DNA from: Capillimicrobium parvum
GTDB lineage: Bacteria; Actinomycetota; Thermoleophilia; Solirubrobacterales; Solirubrobacteraceae
Assembly: GCF_021172045.1 (NCBI RefSeq)
Contig: NZ_CP087164.1
Location: forward strand, 1,798,001 to 1,862,000
Reading direction: 5' to 3'
Length of the DNA: 64,000 nucleotides
The translations under genes and the position numbers were made by a program. The notes under the pieces are model-generated. The model made no database searches. It was not told the DNA's origin and saw nothing but the letters and a program-made list of their open reading frames with translations. Below are positions 47,706 to 56,307 of this stretch, in pieces (the stretch's first letter is position 1; every line of letters starts with the position of its first letter).

Positions 47706-48770
47706 TTACGTGCCGGCCGGCTCGAGCTCGTAGGCCTCGGCCAGCTCGGGATCCTTTCGGGCCAGCATCTCGGCGAGGTCCACCATCACGCGGCACTGCT
47801 TCCAGGTGGCGTCATCCTGCATCTTGCCGTCGATCATGTGCACGCCGCGGCCGTCGGGGATCGCCTCGATGACCTTCTTGGCGAACCTCACCTCATCCGG
47901 GTCGGGCGAGAAGACCTTCTTGGCGATGGCGATCTGCGCTGGATGCAGCGACCAGGCGCCGACGCAGCCGAGCAGGAACGCCGCGCGGAACTGGGTCTCG
48001 CAGCCCTCGAGGTCGCGGATGTCGCCGTAGGGCCCGTAGAACGGCAGCGCGCCGACCGCGGTGCACGCATCCACCATGCGGGCGATCGAGTAGTGCCACG
48101 GGTCCTGCTGGTAGGACGCCCGCGGCGCGTCCGGGTTCTCGGGATCCGGGTCCGCGATCGTCTGGTAGCCGGGGTGCCCGCCGCCCACGCGCGTCGTCTT
48201 CATGCGCCGCGATGCCGCGAGGTCGGCGGGGCCGAAGCTCATGCCCTGGATGCGCGGCGAGGCCGCGGCGATCTCCTCGAGGTTGGCGACGCCCTGTGAC
48301 GTCTCGAGGATCGCGTGCACGAGGATGGGCCGGTCGAGACCGGCCTTGGCCTCGAGCTGGGCGAGCAGCCGATCGACGTAGTGGATGTCCCACGGCCCCT
48401 CGACCTTCGGGACCATGACCACGTCGAGCTTGTGGCCGATCTCGCCGACGAGCGTGGTGAGGTCGTCGAGGACCCAGGGCGACTCGAGCGCGTTGATGCG
48501 GGTCCACAGCTGCGTGTCGCCGAACTCGATGTCGCGGCCGACCTTCACCAGCCCGGCGCGCGCGGCCTCCTTGCGGTCGACCGGCACGGCGTCCTCGAGG
48601 TTGCCGAGCAGGATGTCGACCGTCGGCGCGATGTCGGGCACCTTGGCGACCATCTTCTCGTTGGAGAAGTCCAGGAAGTGGATCATCCGCGACGGCGGGA
48701 ACGGGATCTCACGTACGGGGTCGGGCGCACCGATGGCGAGGGGCTTGAAGAAGTCGCGGGGGTTTCGCAC
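47706..48770 (-). CDS. mcl1: L-malyl-CoA/beta-methylmalyl-CoA lyase (HpcH/citrate lyase beta family)
   Basis: 354-residue aldolase-type lyase. [41 protein letters not shown] matches the Mcl family, with the magnesium ligands in [12 protein letters not shown] (Glu) and [11 protein letters not shown] (Asp), and the [11 protein letters not shown] motif. It splits beta-methylmalyl-CoA to glyoxylate and propionyl-CoA and condenses or splits malyl-CoA. It is longer than the Rhodobacter enzyme (about 318) and close to the Chloroflexus form. GTG start. Confidence 0.9.
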   Translation of the reverse strand: MRNPRDFFKPLAIGAPDPVREIPFPPSRMIHFLDFSNEKMVAKVPDIAPTVDILLGNLEDAVPVDRKEAARAGLVKVGRDIEFGDTQLWTRINALESPWVLDDLTTLVGEIGHKLDVVMVPKVEGPWDIHYVDRLLAQLEAKAGLDRPILVHAILETSQGVANLEEIAAASPRIQGMSFGPADLAASRRMKTTRVGGGHPGYQTIADPDPENPDAPRASYQQDPWHYSIARMVDACTAVGALPFYGPYGDIRDLEGCETQFRAAFLLGCVGAWSLHPAQIAIAKKVFSPDPDEVRFAKKVIEAIPDGRGVHMIDGKMQDDATWKQCRVMVDLAEMLARKDPELAEAYELEPAGT

Positions 48771-48807
48771 GGCTGGTCGCTCCTGGTCTGTCGGAAGGCG
48801 CCGGACG

Positions 48808-49497
48808 TTAGCGGCGGGGCGCGGGCGCCGCCCCGCCCATCCGGGCGAGGACGTCGTCGCGGCCGTAGATCGTCAGCACGTCGCCGGCCTCGATGCGGGT
48901 GTCGAGCGGTGGAGCGCCGACGTACTCGCCGCCCTCGGCCCGCTCGATCCCGAGCAGCACGATCCCGGGGCTCTCGGGGGCGACCTCCGCGAGGGACCGG
49001 CCCGCGAGGATGCCATCGGGCCGGATCGTGATCTGGGTGACCGAGTACTGGTCGTGGATGCGCAGCAGCGCGTCGTAGTCGCGCGTGTCGATGTTGGTGG
49101 CGCGGCGCAGACCCCACGCCACGATGCGCGTCATCAGCCGGTCCAGCGGCTTGACCGACATCGCCGCCCACAGCAGCAGCGTCGCGCCGACCAGTCCCAG
49201 CAGCGGCCCGACGATGCTGTCCTCCTGGCGCGCCAGCGTGAGGATGGACGAGCTCACCACGCCGGAGATGCCGATCGCGCCCGCGACGAGCAGCATCTGC
49301 ACGATCCTGCGCCGCAGCGGGTGGTTGACGATGGTCTCCGCCTCGGCCGTCGTGTAGCCCACGCCGAAGAACGCGGAGCGCACCTGGAAGCGGGCGATGT
49401 CGCGCGAGAGCCCGGTCAGCACGAGCGCCTCGGTTCCGGTGCGCAGGATCAGCCCGAGGACCACGATGGCAGCGAAGATCGCGATGACGCCTTCCAT
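48808..49497 (-). CDS. Membrane protein with C-terminal TrkA-C (RCK-C) domain
   Basis: 229 residues: N-terminal helix ([15 protein letters not shown]), two further helices around residues 65-115, then a cytosolic TrkA-C domain ([49 protein letters not shown]). TrkA-C domains bind small ligands and gate transporters; here no ion channel is visible. Divergent from the MaoC hydratase. Confidence 0.82.
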   Translation of the reverse strand: MEGVIAIFAAIVVLGLILRTGTEALVLTGLSRDIARFQVRSAFFGVGYTTAEAETIVNHPLRRRIVQMLLVAGAIGISGVVSSSILTLARQEDSIVGPLLGLVGATLLLWAAMSVKPLDRLMTRIVAWGLRRATNIDTRDYDALLRIHDQYSVTQITIRPDGILAGRSLAEVAPESPGIVLLGIERAEGGEYVGAPPLDTRIEAGDVLTIYGRDDVLARMGGAAPAPRR

Positions 49498-49543
49498 GAC
49501 GTGAGGACGCTACCGGCCGCGGGTGCGGAAGGATGTGGGAACT

Positions 49544-50080
49544 ATGAGCAGCGACTTCACCACCGATCAGGCCGCCCGTGAGTCCAGCGGCGCCCATCCC
49601 TACGGCCGCTACCTCGAGGAGTTCGAGGTCGGCGACGTCTACAAGCACTGGCCCGCGAAGACGGTCACCGAGTCCGATGACCACCTCTTCTGCCTGATCA
49701 CCATGAACCACCACCCTCTGCACATCAACGACGTGTACGCAGGCAAGAGCCAGCAGGGGCGCAACGTGGTCGTGGGGCCGCTCGTCTACTCGCTCGCGCT
49801 GGGGATGAGCGTCTCGGACGTGTCGGGCAAGGCGATCGCCAACCTCGCGACCGAGGAGCTCAGCCACCCCGCGCCCGTGTTCCACGGCGACACGCTGTTC
49901 GTCGAGTCCGAGGTCCTCGAGAAGCGCGAGTCGCGCTCGAAGCAGGACCGCGGGACGGTCAAGGTCCACACCCGCGTCTACAACCAGGACGGCCTGCTCG
50001 TCGCCGAGTTCAAGCGCCTCGTCCTCGTTCCGCGCAAGCAGCCCGGCGAGCCCGCCTCGGGCGAGGGCAACGTGGAGTAG
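49544..50080 (+). CDS. MaoC-type hydratase, probable mesaconyl-CoA hydratase
   Basis: 178-residue single hot-dog domain. YLEEFEVGDVYKHWPAKTVTESDDHLFCLITMNHHPLHIND contains the catalytic Asp/His pair of MaoC (R)-hydratases. It could hydrate mesaconyl-CoA to beta-methylmalyl-CoA, the substrate of the lyase 0.8 kb away; the known Rhodobacter hydratase is about twice as long, so a generic (R)-enoyl-CoA hydratase remains possible. Context with Ccr, Ecm and Mcl favours the pathway role. Confidence 0.75.
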   Translation: MSSDFTTDQAARESSGAHPYGRYLEEFEVGDVYKHWPAKTVTESDDHLFCLITMNHHPLHINDVYAGKSQQGRNVVVGPLVYSLALGMSVSDVSGKAIANLATEELSHPAPVFHGDTLFVESEVLEKRESRSKQDRGTVKVHTRVYNQDGLLVAEFKRLVLVPRKQPGEPASGEGNVE

Positions 50081-50169
50081 CGGCGTGGAGTAGGCCCACC
50101 CCGATTGGGGGTAAGGCAACCTGATGAGGGTCCACGCGGGCAGCGAGGTCGGTTAGTGTCTCCTCACCC

Positions 50170-50194
50170 AGGAGGCGGCGCGAGCCAGCCTCCT
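50170..50194 (+). promoter_or_regulatory. Leader hairpin upstream of pckG
   Basis: Perfect AGGAGGC / GCCTCCT arms with an 11-base loop, 40 bases before the GTG. The left arm resembles a ribosome site, so pairing could hide a decoy or act in leader control. Tentative. Confidence 0.35.
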
Positions 50195-50234
50195 TTGGCA
50201 TTCCATGGCACGGCACCGAGGAGTTGACTCCATC

Positions 50235-52037
50235 GTGAGCAGCGAGACCACAGTCCCGACGACGCACCGGAAACTCGTCCATTGGGTTGAGGAGGTGGCG
50301 GAGCTCACACAGCCGGACGGCGTGCACTGGTGTGACGGGTCGGCGGAGGAGTACGACCGGCTCGCCCAGGTCCTCATCGACGCCGGCACCTTCGAGAAGC
50401 TCTCTGAGGCCAAGCGGCCGAACTCCTACCTGGCGCTGTCGGACCCGGACGACGTCGCGCGCGTCGAGGACCGGACGTTCATCTGCTCCGCCGAGGAGGC
50501 CGACGCCGGCCCGACGAACAACTGGCGCGAGCCGGCCGAGATGCGCGAGACGCTGACCGGTCTCTTCCGGGGCTCGATGAAGGGCCGCACGATGTACGTC
50601 GTGCCGTTCTCCATGGGGCCGCTGGGGTCCGACAAGAGCTACATCGGCGTCCTGCTCACCGACTCCGCGTACGTCGCCGTGTCGATGCGGATCATGACCC
50701 GCATGGGGCAGAAGGCCCTCGACGTGCTCGGGGCCGACGGCGAGTTCGTCCCGTGCCTGCATTCCGTCGGCGCGCCGCTGGCCGAGGGTGCCGAGGACGT
50801 CCCGTGGCCCTGCAACGCGGACAACAAGTACATCGTGCACTTCCCCGAGACGCGCGAGATCTGGTCGTTCGGCTCCGGCTACGGCGGCAACGCGCTGCTG
50901 GGCAAGAAGTGCTTCGCGCTGCGCATCGCGTCCGTCATGGCGCGCGACGAGGGCTGGCTCGCCGAGCACATGCTCATCCTCAAGCTGACGTCGCCCGCGG
51001 GCAAGGTCAAGTACATCGCGGGCGCCTTCCCGAGCGCGTGCGGCAAGACGAACCTCGCGATGCTCATCCCGACGCTCGAGGGCTGGACGGTCGAGACCAT
51101 CGGCGACGACATCGCGTGGATGAAGTTCGGCGACGACGGCCGGCTCTACGCGATCAACCCCGAGGCGGGCTTCTTCGGCGTCGCCCCGGGCACCGGGTTC
51201 GGCACGAACCCGAACGCGATGGACACCATCACGAAGAACACGATCTTCACGAACACGGCGAAGACGCCGGACGGCGACGTGTGGTGGGAGGGCATGACCG
51301 AGGAGCCGCCGGCGCACGCGACCGACTGGCGGGGCAACGACTGGACGCCCGACTCCGAGACGCCCGCGGCGCACCCGAACGCGCGCTTCACGACCCCGGC
51401 CGCCCAGGACCCGGCGATCGCGCCCGAGTGGGAGGACCCGGCGGGCGTGCCGATCGACGCGATGCTCTTCGGCGGGCGCCGCGCGACGGTCGTGCCGCTG
51501 GTCACCGAGGCGTTCGACTGGGAGCACGGCACCTTCCTCGGCTCGATCATGAGCTCGGAGAAGACCGCGGCGGCGGCCGGCACGGTCGGCGAGCTGCGCT
51601 TCGACCCGATGGCGATGCTGCCGTTCTGCGGCTACAACATGGCCGACTACTTCGCGCACTGGCTGGCGATCGGCAGGAAGACCGACGCCGGCAAGCTGCC
51701 GAAGATCTTCTACGTCAACTGGTTCCGCAAGGGTGACGACGGCAAGTTCCTGTGGCCCGGCTTCGGCGAGAACTCGCGCGTGCTGGCCTGGGTCTTCCGC
51801 CGTTGCGACGGCGAGGCGGAGGCGGTCGACACCGCGATCGGGCGGGTCCCCGCGCCCGGCTCGCTCGAGACCGCCGGCCTCGGGCTGTCGGACGCCGACC
51901 TCACCGAGCTGCTGCACGTCGACGAGGAGGGCTGGAAGGCCCAGCTCCCGCAGGTCCACGAGCACTTCGCGCGCTTCGACCGCCTGCCGGACGAGCTGCG
52001 GGAGCAGCTCGACGCGCTGGAGAAGCGGCTGAGCTGA
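50235..52037 (+). CDS. pckG: Phosphoenolpyruvate carboxykinase, GTP-dependent
   Basis: 600-residue PEPCK converting oxaloacetate and GTP to [17 protein letters not shown] at the N-terminus, [15 protein letters not shown], the P-loop [12 protein letters not shown] with its hyper-reactive Cys, [28 protein letters not shown] and [19 protein letters not shown] are all diagnostic of the GTP class. GTG start set by GAGGAG 11 bases upstream and by family length (about 605). It links C4 acids from the ethylmalonyl-CoA route to gluconeogenesis. Confidence 0.96.
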   Translation: MSSETTVPTTHRKLVHWVEEVAELTQPDGVHWCDGSAEEYDRLAQVLIDAGTFEKLSEAKRPNSYLALSDPDDVARVEDRTFICSAEEADAGPTNNWREPAEMRETLTGLFRGSMKGRTMYVVPFSMGPLGSDKSYIGVLLTDSAYVAVSMRIMTRMGQKALDVLGADGEFVPCLHSVGAPLAEGAEDVPWPCNADNKYIVHFPETREIWSFGSGYGGNALLGKKCFALRIASVMARDEGWLAEHMLILKLTSPAGKVKYIAGAFPSACGKTNLAMLIPTLEGWTVETIGDDIAWMKFGDDGRLYAINPEAGFFGVAPGTGFGTNPNAMDTITKNTIFTNTAKTPDGDVWWEGMTEEPPAHATDWRGNDWTPDSETPAAHPNARFTTPAAQDPAIAPEWEDPAGVPIDAMLFGGRRATVVPLVTEAFDWEHGTFLGSIMSSEKTAAAAGTVGELRFDPMAMLPFCGYNMADYFAHWLAIGRKTDAGKLPKIFYVNWFRKGDDGKFLWPGFGENSRVLAWVFRRCDGEAEAVDTAIGRVPAPGSLETAGLGLSDADLTELLHVDEEGWKAQLPQVHEHFARFDRLPDELREQLDALEKRLS

Positions 52038-52046
52038 CGCGTCAGC
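52033..52046. other. 14-bp perfect palindrome containing both stop codons of convergent genes
   Basis: GCTGACGCGTCAGC includes the pckG TGA (52035-52037) and the ArsR-gene TGA (52042-52044 on the other strand). Confidence 0.7.
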
Positions 52047-52365
52047 GGGCGCGGCGGGCGGTGAGCCGCTGCAGGCGGGCGAGCCGCTCGTCCCACTCGG
52101 CGCCGACGCTGGTCATCCAGTCGATCGCCTCGCCGAACGGGGCCGGGGTGACGCGGTAGCGCGTCTCCCGGCCGCTGCGCCGGGCGCCGACCAGGCCGGC
52201 GCCGGCGAGGATCGCGATGTGCTTCGCCACGGCCTGACGGCTGATCGGCAGGTCCGAGGCGATCTGCGTGGCGGTGGCGCCGCCGCGACGGCCGATCTCG
52301 TCGAGGACCCGGCGGCGGGTGGGGTCGCCGAGGGCGGCGAAGACGGCGTCGACCTGGTCGGTCAC
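52042..52365 (-). CDS. ArsR-family transcriptional regulator
   Basis: 107-residue winged helix: VFAALGDPTRRRVLDEIGRRGGATATQIASDLPISRQAVAKHIAILAGAGLV, wing RRSGRETRYRVT. No metal-binding Cys motif, so it belongs to the SdpR-like ArsR group typically paired with AHSA1 proteins. GTG start overlaps the AHSA1 stop as GTGA. Confidence 0.9.
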   Translation of the reverse strand: MTDQVDAVFAALGDPTRRRVLDEIGRRGGATATQIASDLPISRQAVAKHIAILAGAGLVGARRSGRETRYRVTPAPFGEAIDWMTSVGAEWDERLARLQRLTARRAR

Positions 52366-52748
52366 GCGATGGTCAGCGGGCGCTGCCCGGGGGTTGCCGT
52401 GCGGCGGGGTGCGGCGAGCGGCGCCGCGGCGCTCGCCCACGGACCGACGGGCGCCTCGGTGACGCGCACGGTGGTCCCGCCGATCGCCGGGGCGAGCTCG
52501 ACGGTCACGCGCGAGCCGGGGGCGTCCCCGGTCCACCACCAGAACGACCAGCGTTCGCCGGGGGAGACCTCCTCGACGATCGCGCGGCGCTCCTCGCCGT
52601 CGGGCAGGACGAACGTCGCGCTGCCGCCCTCGCGCAGGTCGAGCTCGACGGCGTCGGCCAGCCACTCCTCGAGCGCCTCGGGCTCGGTCACCGCCTCCCA
52701 GGCGTCGTCGGCCCCGACCGGCAGCAGAACCTCCTTGATGCAACTCAT
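52362..52748 (-). CDS. SRPBCC/AHSA1-family ligand-binding protein
   Basis: 128 residues of the START-like fold: VLLPVGADDAWEAVTEPEALEEWLADAVELDLREGG, then RWSFWWWTGDAPGSRVTVELAP. A large hydrophobic cavity is typical; ligand unknown. The ATG (with a second ATG three codons upstream) lies inside a palindrome that is probably the operator of the coupled ArsR regulator. Confidence 0.88.
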   Translation of the reverse strand: MSCIKEVLLPVGADDAWEAVTEPEALEEWLADAVELDLREGGSATFVLPDGEERRAIVEEVSPGERWSFWWWTGDAPGSRVTVELAPAIGGTTVRVTEAPVGPWASAAAPLAAPRRTATPGQRPLTIA

Positions 52749-52757
52749 GGGTTGCAT
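52738..52757. promoter_or_regulatory. ArsR operator candidate (ATGCAAC-N6-GTTGCAT)
   Basis: Perfect 7-base arms overlapping the start codons of the AHSA1 gene and 14 bases from the divergent clpP ATG. Binding would silence the AHSA1/ArsR operon and could affect clpP. Confidence 0.6.
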
Positions 52758-52771
52758 GATACCGTGGTGTC

Positions 52772-53404
52772 ATGAGCAACCAGACAGTTGCGCAAACCGC
52801 CCAGCACCTGGTCCCGGTCGTCGTCAAGACCGACGGACGCGGCGAGCGCTCGTTCGACATCTTCAGCCGCCTGCTCAACGAGCGGGTGATCTTCCTCGGC
52901 ACGCCGATCGACGACCAGATCGCCAACCTCGTCGTCGCCCAGCTGCTGCACCTCGAGGCCGAGGACCCCGAGAGCGACATCCAGCTCTACGTCAACTCAC
53001 CGGGCGGGGTGGTCTACGCGGGGCTGGCGATCTACGACACGATGCAGTTCATCAAGCCCGACGTGGCGACGATCTGCTGCGGGATCGCCATGTCGGCCGG
53101 CGCCCTCGTCCTCACCGGCGGCGCGCCCGGCAAGCGGTCGTCGCTGCCGAACGGCCGCATCCTCATCCACCAGCCGACCGGCGGCTTCCAGGGCCAGTCC
53201 ACCGACATCGAGATCCACGCGCGGGAGACGCTGGCGCTGCGGGCGCGGCTCGACGAGATCTTCGCCCAGCACACGGGCCAGTCGATCGAGCGCGTGCACG
53301 AGGACAGCGAGCGCGACCGCTTCTTCACCGCGCAGGAGGCCGCGGACTACGGGCTGATCGACCGCGTCGCGAACGGGCGCAAGAACGGCAATGGGGCGAG
53401 CTGA
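52772..53404 (+). CDS. clpP: ATP-dependent Clp protease proteolytic subunit
   Basis: 210-residue serine peptidase. Ser108 (GIAMSAGA), His133 (ILIHQP) and Asp182 (SERDRFF) have exactly the S-H-D spacing of E. coli ClpP. The Ser context is GIAMSAG rather than the usual GQAASMG, marking it as a divergent paralogue. There is no clpX or second clpP beside it. It forms the 14-mer proteolytic chamber with Clp ATPases. Confidence 0.93.
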   Translation: MSNQTVAQTAQHLVPVVVKTDGRGERSFDIFSRLLNERVIFLGTPIDDQIANLVVAQLLHLEAEDPESDIQLYVNSPGGVVYAGLAIYDTMQFIKPDVATICCGIAMSAGALVLTGGAPGKRSSLPNGRILIHQPTGGFQGQSTDIEIHARETLALRARLDEIFAQHTGQSIERVHEDSERDRFFTAQEAADYGLIDRVANGRKNGNGAS

Positions 53405-53416
53405 GCCGGCGCTCAG
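53401..53416. other. Hairpin CTGAGC-CGGC-GCTCAG spanning convergent stop codons
   Basis: Six-base perfect arms that contain the clpP TGA (53402-53404) and the TGA of the SIMPL-domain gene (53413-53415 on the other strand). Confidence 0.5.
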
Positions 53417-54114
53417 GCGGGGCCGAGCAGGAACACGACCGCCACGGCCGCGCTGACCTCGACGCGCCCCGTCTCGACCGGGGTCGGCTGCTTGGGCGCC
53501 GCCGCTCCGGCCGAGGCGCTGTCGCTCGCCACGCCCGGCGTCACCACCGAGCTCGGGTCGAGGTTGATCGACTGCACCCCGATCACCCGCATCCCGACCG
53601 CCGCGGCGGCCGCGTCCGCCCGCGCCCGGGCATCGGCGAGCGCCGCCTGCTCGGCCTCGGGCAGCCCGGCCGTCGGGTTCGAGAAGCCGAACGACGGTCC
53701 GGTGACGTCGTCGGCCCGCGCCGCCGTCAGCGCGTCGAAGACCGGTCCCACGAGCGCGACGTTCGTCAGATGCGCGCTCAGCGCGGCGCGCGCCGTGTAG
53801 CGCACGCGGGGCCGGCGCTTGTGGGTGCTGCGCGTGATGGCGATGCTCTGCGTCTGGATGTCCGCGCGCGGCACGCCGAGGCGCTGCAGCGCGGCCAGCA
53901 GGGCCGTGGTCCTGCGCGCGACATCGTCGCGGGCCGCCTCGCGGCTCGTCGCCGTCCGCGCGACGGCGGCCTCGACGTTCGCGGTGTCCGGCGTGGCGAA
54001 CGCGGTGCCTTGGCCGAGCACGGCGAGCGTCGGCGTGGTCGCGTCAGCGGCCGCGGCCACCCCCGGCACCGCCAGGGCGAGCAGCGCGACCGCGATCAGG
54101 AGGAGGCGGTGCAC
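53413..54114 (-). CDS. Secreted SIMPL-domain (DUF541) protein
   Basis: 233 residues: signal peptide about 1-23, then the SIMPL domain (VLGQGTAFATPDTANVEAAVARTATS, RADIQTQSIAITRSTH, ADDVTGPSFGF, ADARARADAAAAAVG). Related to the outer-membrane/periplasmic YggE family linked to oxidative stress. GTG start. Followed upstream by a 191-residue gene with a 4-base gap. Confidence 0.86.
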   Translation of the reverse strand: MHRLLLIAVALLALAVPGVAAAADATTPTLAVLGQGTAFATPDTANVEAAVARTATSREAARDDVARRTTALLAALQRLGVPRADIQTQSIAITRSTHKRRPRVRYTARAALSAHLTNVALVGPVFDALTAARADDVTGPSFGFSNPTAGLPEAEQAALADARARADAAAAAVGMRVIGVQSINLDPSSVVTPGVASDSASAGAAAPKQPTPVETGRVEVSAAVAVVFLLGPA

Positions 54115-54118
54115 GAGG

Positions 54119-54694
54119 TCAGTGCCGGTCGTCGCCGGTCGCCGCCGGGGGCCGGGACTCCTCGGCCAGCGACGTGATCGTCAGCTGCCCGCGGGCGGCC
54201 TCCTCGAGCACCTCGGTCGCCTCGTCGGCCGAGCGGGCGTAGAGCTCGACGAGCAGGTGGACGGTGATGCGGTTGTCGTCCTCGTGCTTGTGGAAGCGGA
54301 CGTGGGTGAAGAACTCGCGGGTGCCGTGCTCGCCGAACGCCGCGTAGGACAGGGCGTCGCCCGCCTCAGGGCCCGAGCACGTCTCGACCTCGTCGGCGTC
54401 GACGGTCACCGTGCAGGAGGCGACCCACGGCGTGCCCGCGATCATCCGCTCCCATCGGTCCTCGATCGGCTCCACGCGCCCGCCGGCGAAGCCCAGGTGC
54501 GGCTGGTCGTGCATGCAGTCCAGGCACTGGACGACCGCCTCCTGCAGCTCGTCGACGACCTCGGCGCGCTCGCCGGTCAAGGGGTCGATCTTGTGGATCC
54601 CCTCGTAGTGGACCTGCACTTCGAGATCCTGCGACCAGCAGCGGTAGCACCGCAGCCAGGACCGGGCTTCCGTCGCGTCCATGCCGTTGAGCAT
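54119..54694 (-). CDS. Conserved protein with CxxC pairs, unknown function
   Basis: 191 residues, cytosolic. N-terminal LRCYRCWSQD and later QCLDCMHDQPHLGF provide two CxxC pairs that could hold zinc. The C-terminal half (THVRFHKHEDDNRITVHLLVELYARSADEATEVLE) resembles a regulatory alpha-beta domain. Start at ATG 54694 or 54682. Co-directional with the SIMPL gene 4 bases away. Confidence 0.68.
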   Translation of the reverse strand: MLNGMDATEARSWLRCYRCWSQDLEVQVHYEGIHKIDPLTGERAEVVDELQEAVVQCLDCMHDQPHLGFAGGRVEPIEDRWERMIAGTPWVASCTVTVDADEVETCSGPEAGDALSYAAFGEHGTREFFTHVRFHKHEDDNRITVHLLVELYARSADEATEVLEEAARGQLTITSLAEESRPPAATGDDRH

Positions 54695-54861
54695 ACGACC
54701 CCGCCAGGTCGCCGCGGCGCCGCGGCGGCGTGGCGGGGGTCGCGCTCAGCCGCGCGCGAGCCGGAAGCGCTCGCCGAGGCTCGAGCACTCGGCGGTGCGC
54801 GCCGGCTCGAGGCCCTGCGCGCCGGGGCCGGCTGAGGAAGTGAGACGGCGGTGGATTCTCT

Positions 54862-55851
54862 CTAGCCGCCGATGGCGCTCATCGAGCGCTCGGGCTGGAT
54901 GAACCCGGGCTCGTTGACGTGGTGCTTGAGCTCCTTGCGCCACACGGCATCGCGCAGGATCGCCTCGAGGTCGTCGTCGGTCGCGCCGTCGCGCATGGGG
55001 CCGCGGAGGTCGGTCTCGTTGAGGCTGAACAGGCAGGTGCGCAGCTTGCCGTCGGCGGTCAGGCGGATGCGGTTGCAGTCGCCGCAGAACGGCTCCGAGA
55101 CCGGGTTGACGAAGCCGATGCGGCCCTGACCGTCGACGAAGCGGTACACACGGGCCGTCGCGTGCGGCTCGCGCGGCTCGGGCTCGAGGGGATACAGCTC
55201 GTGGATCGCGGCGCGGATCTCGTCGCCGGTGAGCACCTGGTCGGGCGACCACGTGCGGTCGGCGTCGAGCGGCATGAACTCGATGAAGCGCACCTCGTAG
55301 GGGTGCGAGCGGGCGAACTGCGCGAACGGCAGCAGTTCGTCCTCGGTGAAGCCGCGCAGCGCGACGGCGTTGACCTTGATCGGATGCGCCTCGGGGAACT
55401 GGGCGAGGTGCTCGAGCCCGGCCAGCACGCGCGGCAGCGCGTCGCGGCGGGTCATCTCGTAGAAGCGGTCGCGCTGCAGCGAGTCGATCGAGACGTTGAA
55501 GCGTGTCGCGCCGGCGGCGACCAGGGCCGCGGCGTCGCGCTCGAGCAGGAACCCGTTCGTCGTGATCGCGAGGTCGTCGACCACCGGGGCCAGCAGGCCG
55601 ACGAGCGTCGGGAAGTCGCGGCGCACGAGCGGCTCGCCGCCGGTCAGGCGCACGTCGCGCACGCCCATCTGCGCCAGCAGCGCCACAAGGCGCTCGATCT
55701 CCTCGAAGCGCAGCACCTCGGCCCGGTCGAGCCACGGCAGGCCCTCGGCCGGCATGCAGTACTGGCAGCGGAAGTTGCAGCGATCGGTGACCGACAGGCG
55801 CAGATCGCCGATCAGGCGGCCGTGCCCGTCGCGTAGCGGTTCACGTCCCAT
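54862..55851 (-). CDS. moaA: GTP 3',8-cyclase (molybdopterin precursor Z synthesis)
   Basis: 329-residue radical-SAM enzyme. The N-terminal cluster motif is CNFRCQYC with the LTGGEP SAM motif; the second cluster is CGDCNRIRLTADGKLRTC. It ends in the essential Gly-Gly (SAIGG). It starts molybdenum-cofactor synthesis from GTP. The ATG at 55851 was chosen; a GTG three codons earlier is equally placed and neither has a clear ribosome site. No other moa gene is adjacent. Confidence 0.95.
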   Translation of the reverse strand: MGREPLRDGHGRLIGDLRLSVTDRCNFRCQYCMPAEGLPWLDRAEVLRFEEIERLVALLAQMGVRDVRLTGGEPLVRRDFPTLVGLLAPVVDDLAITTNGFLLERDAAALVAAGATRFNVSIDSLQRDRFYEMTRRDALPRVLAGLEHLAQFPEAHPIKVNAVALRGFTEDELLPFAQFARSHPYEVRFIEFMPLDADRTWSPDQVLTGDEIRAAIHELYPLEPEPREPHATARVYRFVDGQGRIGFVNPVSEPFCGDCNRIRLTADGKLRTCLFSLNETDLRGPMRDGATDDDLEAILRDAVWRKELKHHVNEPGFIQPERSMSAIGG

Positions 55852-55918
55852 ACGTGACACAGCTTACTGACGGCGCCGAACCGCCCGGCGTCCCTGCCCC
55901 GGAGCGCGCGCCGCGTCC

Positions 55919-56017
55919 CTACAGCAGACCGCTGGCCCCGAGGCCGACGGCGAGGACCACGGCGAGGACGAAGAGCATCAGGGCGCCGTCGAACGATCGC
56001 AGGCGATTCGTGTGCAT
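55919..56017 (-). CDS. Very small predicted membrane protein, 32 aa
   Basis: 32 residues: short basic N-terminus (HTNRLRSFDG), then one helix ALMLFVLAVVLAVGLGASG and a Leu-Leu end. No clear ribosome site; an octamer-like CGGACGTCCG palindrome lies about 45 bases upstream. Similar tiny helices are frequent in actinobacteria. Supported only by composition and open frame. Confidence 0.4.
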   Translation of the reverse strand: MHTNRLRSFDGALMLFVLAVVLAVGLGASGLL

Positions 56018-56142
56018 GGATCCAGAGTGCCGACGCGACAGGCCCCGAACCATCGGACGTCCGTCCGCTTGAGGGCCGTTGGACGAATGTTTGACCGCGC
56101 GCGGCGATCGGCCTCCACGGGGGGCGACGCGATCGACGCGGG

Positions 56143-56307
56143 TCAGCGCTTCACGATCAGGAACATGTAGGTCGCCGCGAACGCGAGCTGCCCGACCGTC
56201 ACCGCGACGCCGAGGTTCGCCGCGCCGAACAGCTCGGCCAGCAGCGTCGCGACCGCGAACACGCCCACCATGAGGGCGAGCTGGGACTGCCAGCTCTCGA
56301 GCTTCAC
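56143..56307 (-). CDS. Small two-helix membrane protein, 54 aa, coupled to meaB
   Basis: 54 residues with two hydrophobic segments (LALMVGVFAVATLLAELFG and LGVAVTVGQLAFAATYMFLIV) and a basic KR end. GTG start overlaps the meaB stop as GTGA, so it is translated with the mutase chaperone. No family recognised. Confidence 0.62.
   Translation of the reverse strand: MKLESWQSQLALMVGVFAVATLLAELFGAANLGVAVTVGQLAFAATYMFLIVKR

Noticed and set aside
50081-50204. A tRNA-like or riboswitch structure upstream of pckG
   Set aside because: Only short hairpins are visible; no tRNA arms or known riboswitch core could be matched.
54695-54861. A possible gene in the 167-base gap between the CxxC protein and moaA
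   Set aside because: Short minus-strand frames here lack a start with a ribosome site and show no family; I see no confident feature in this gap.
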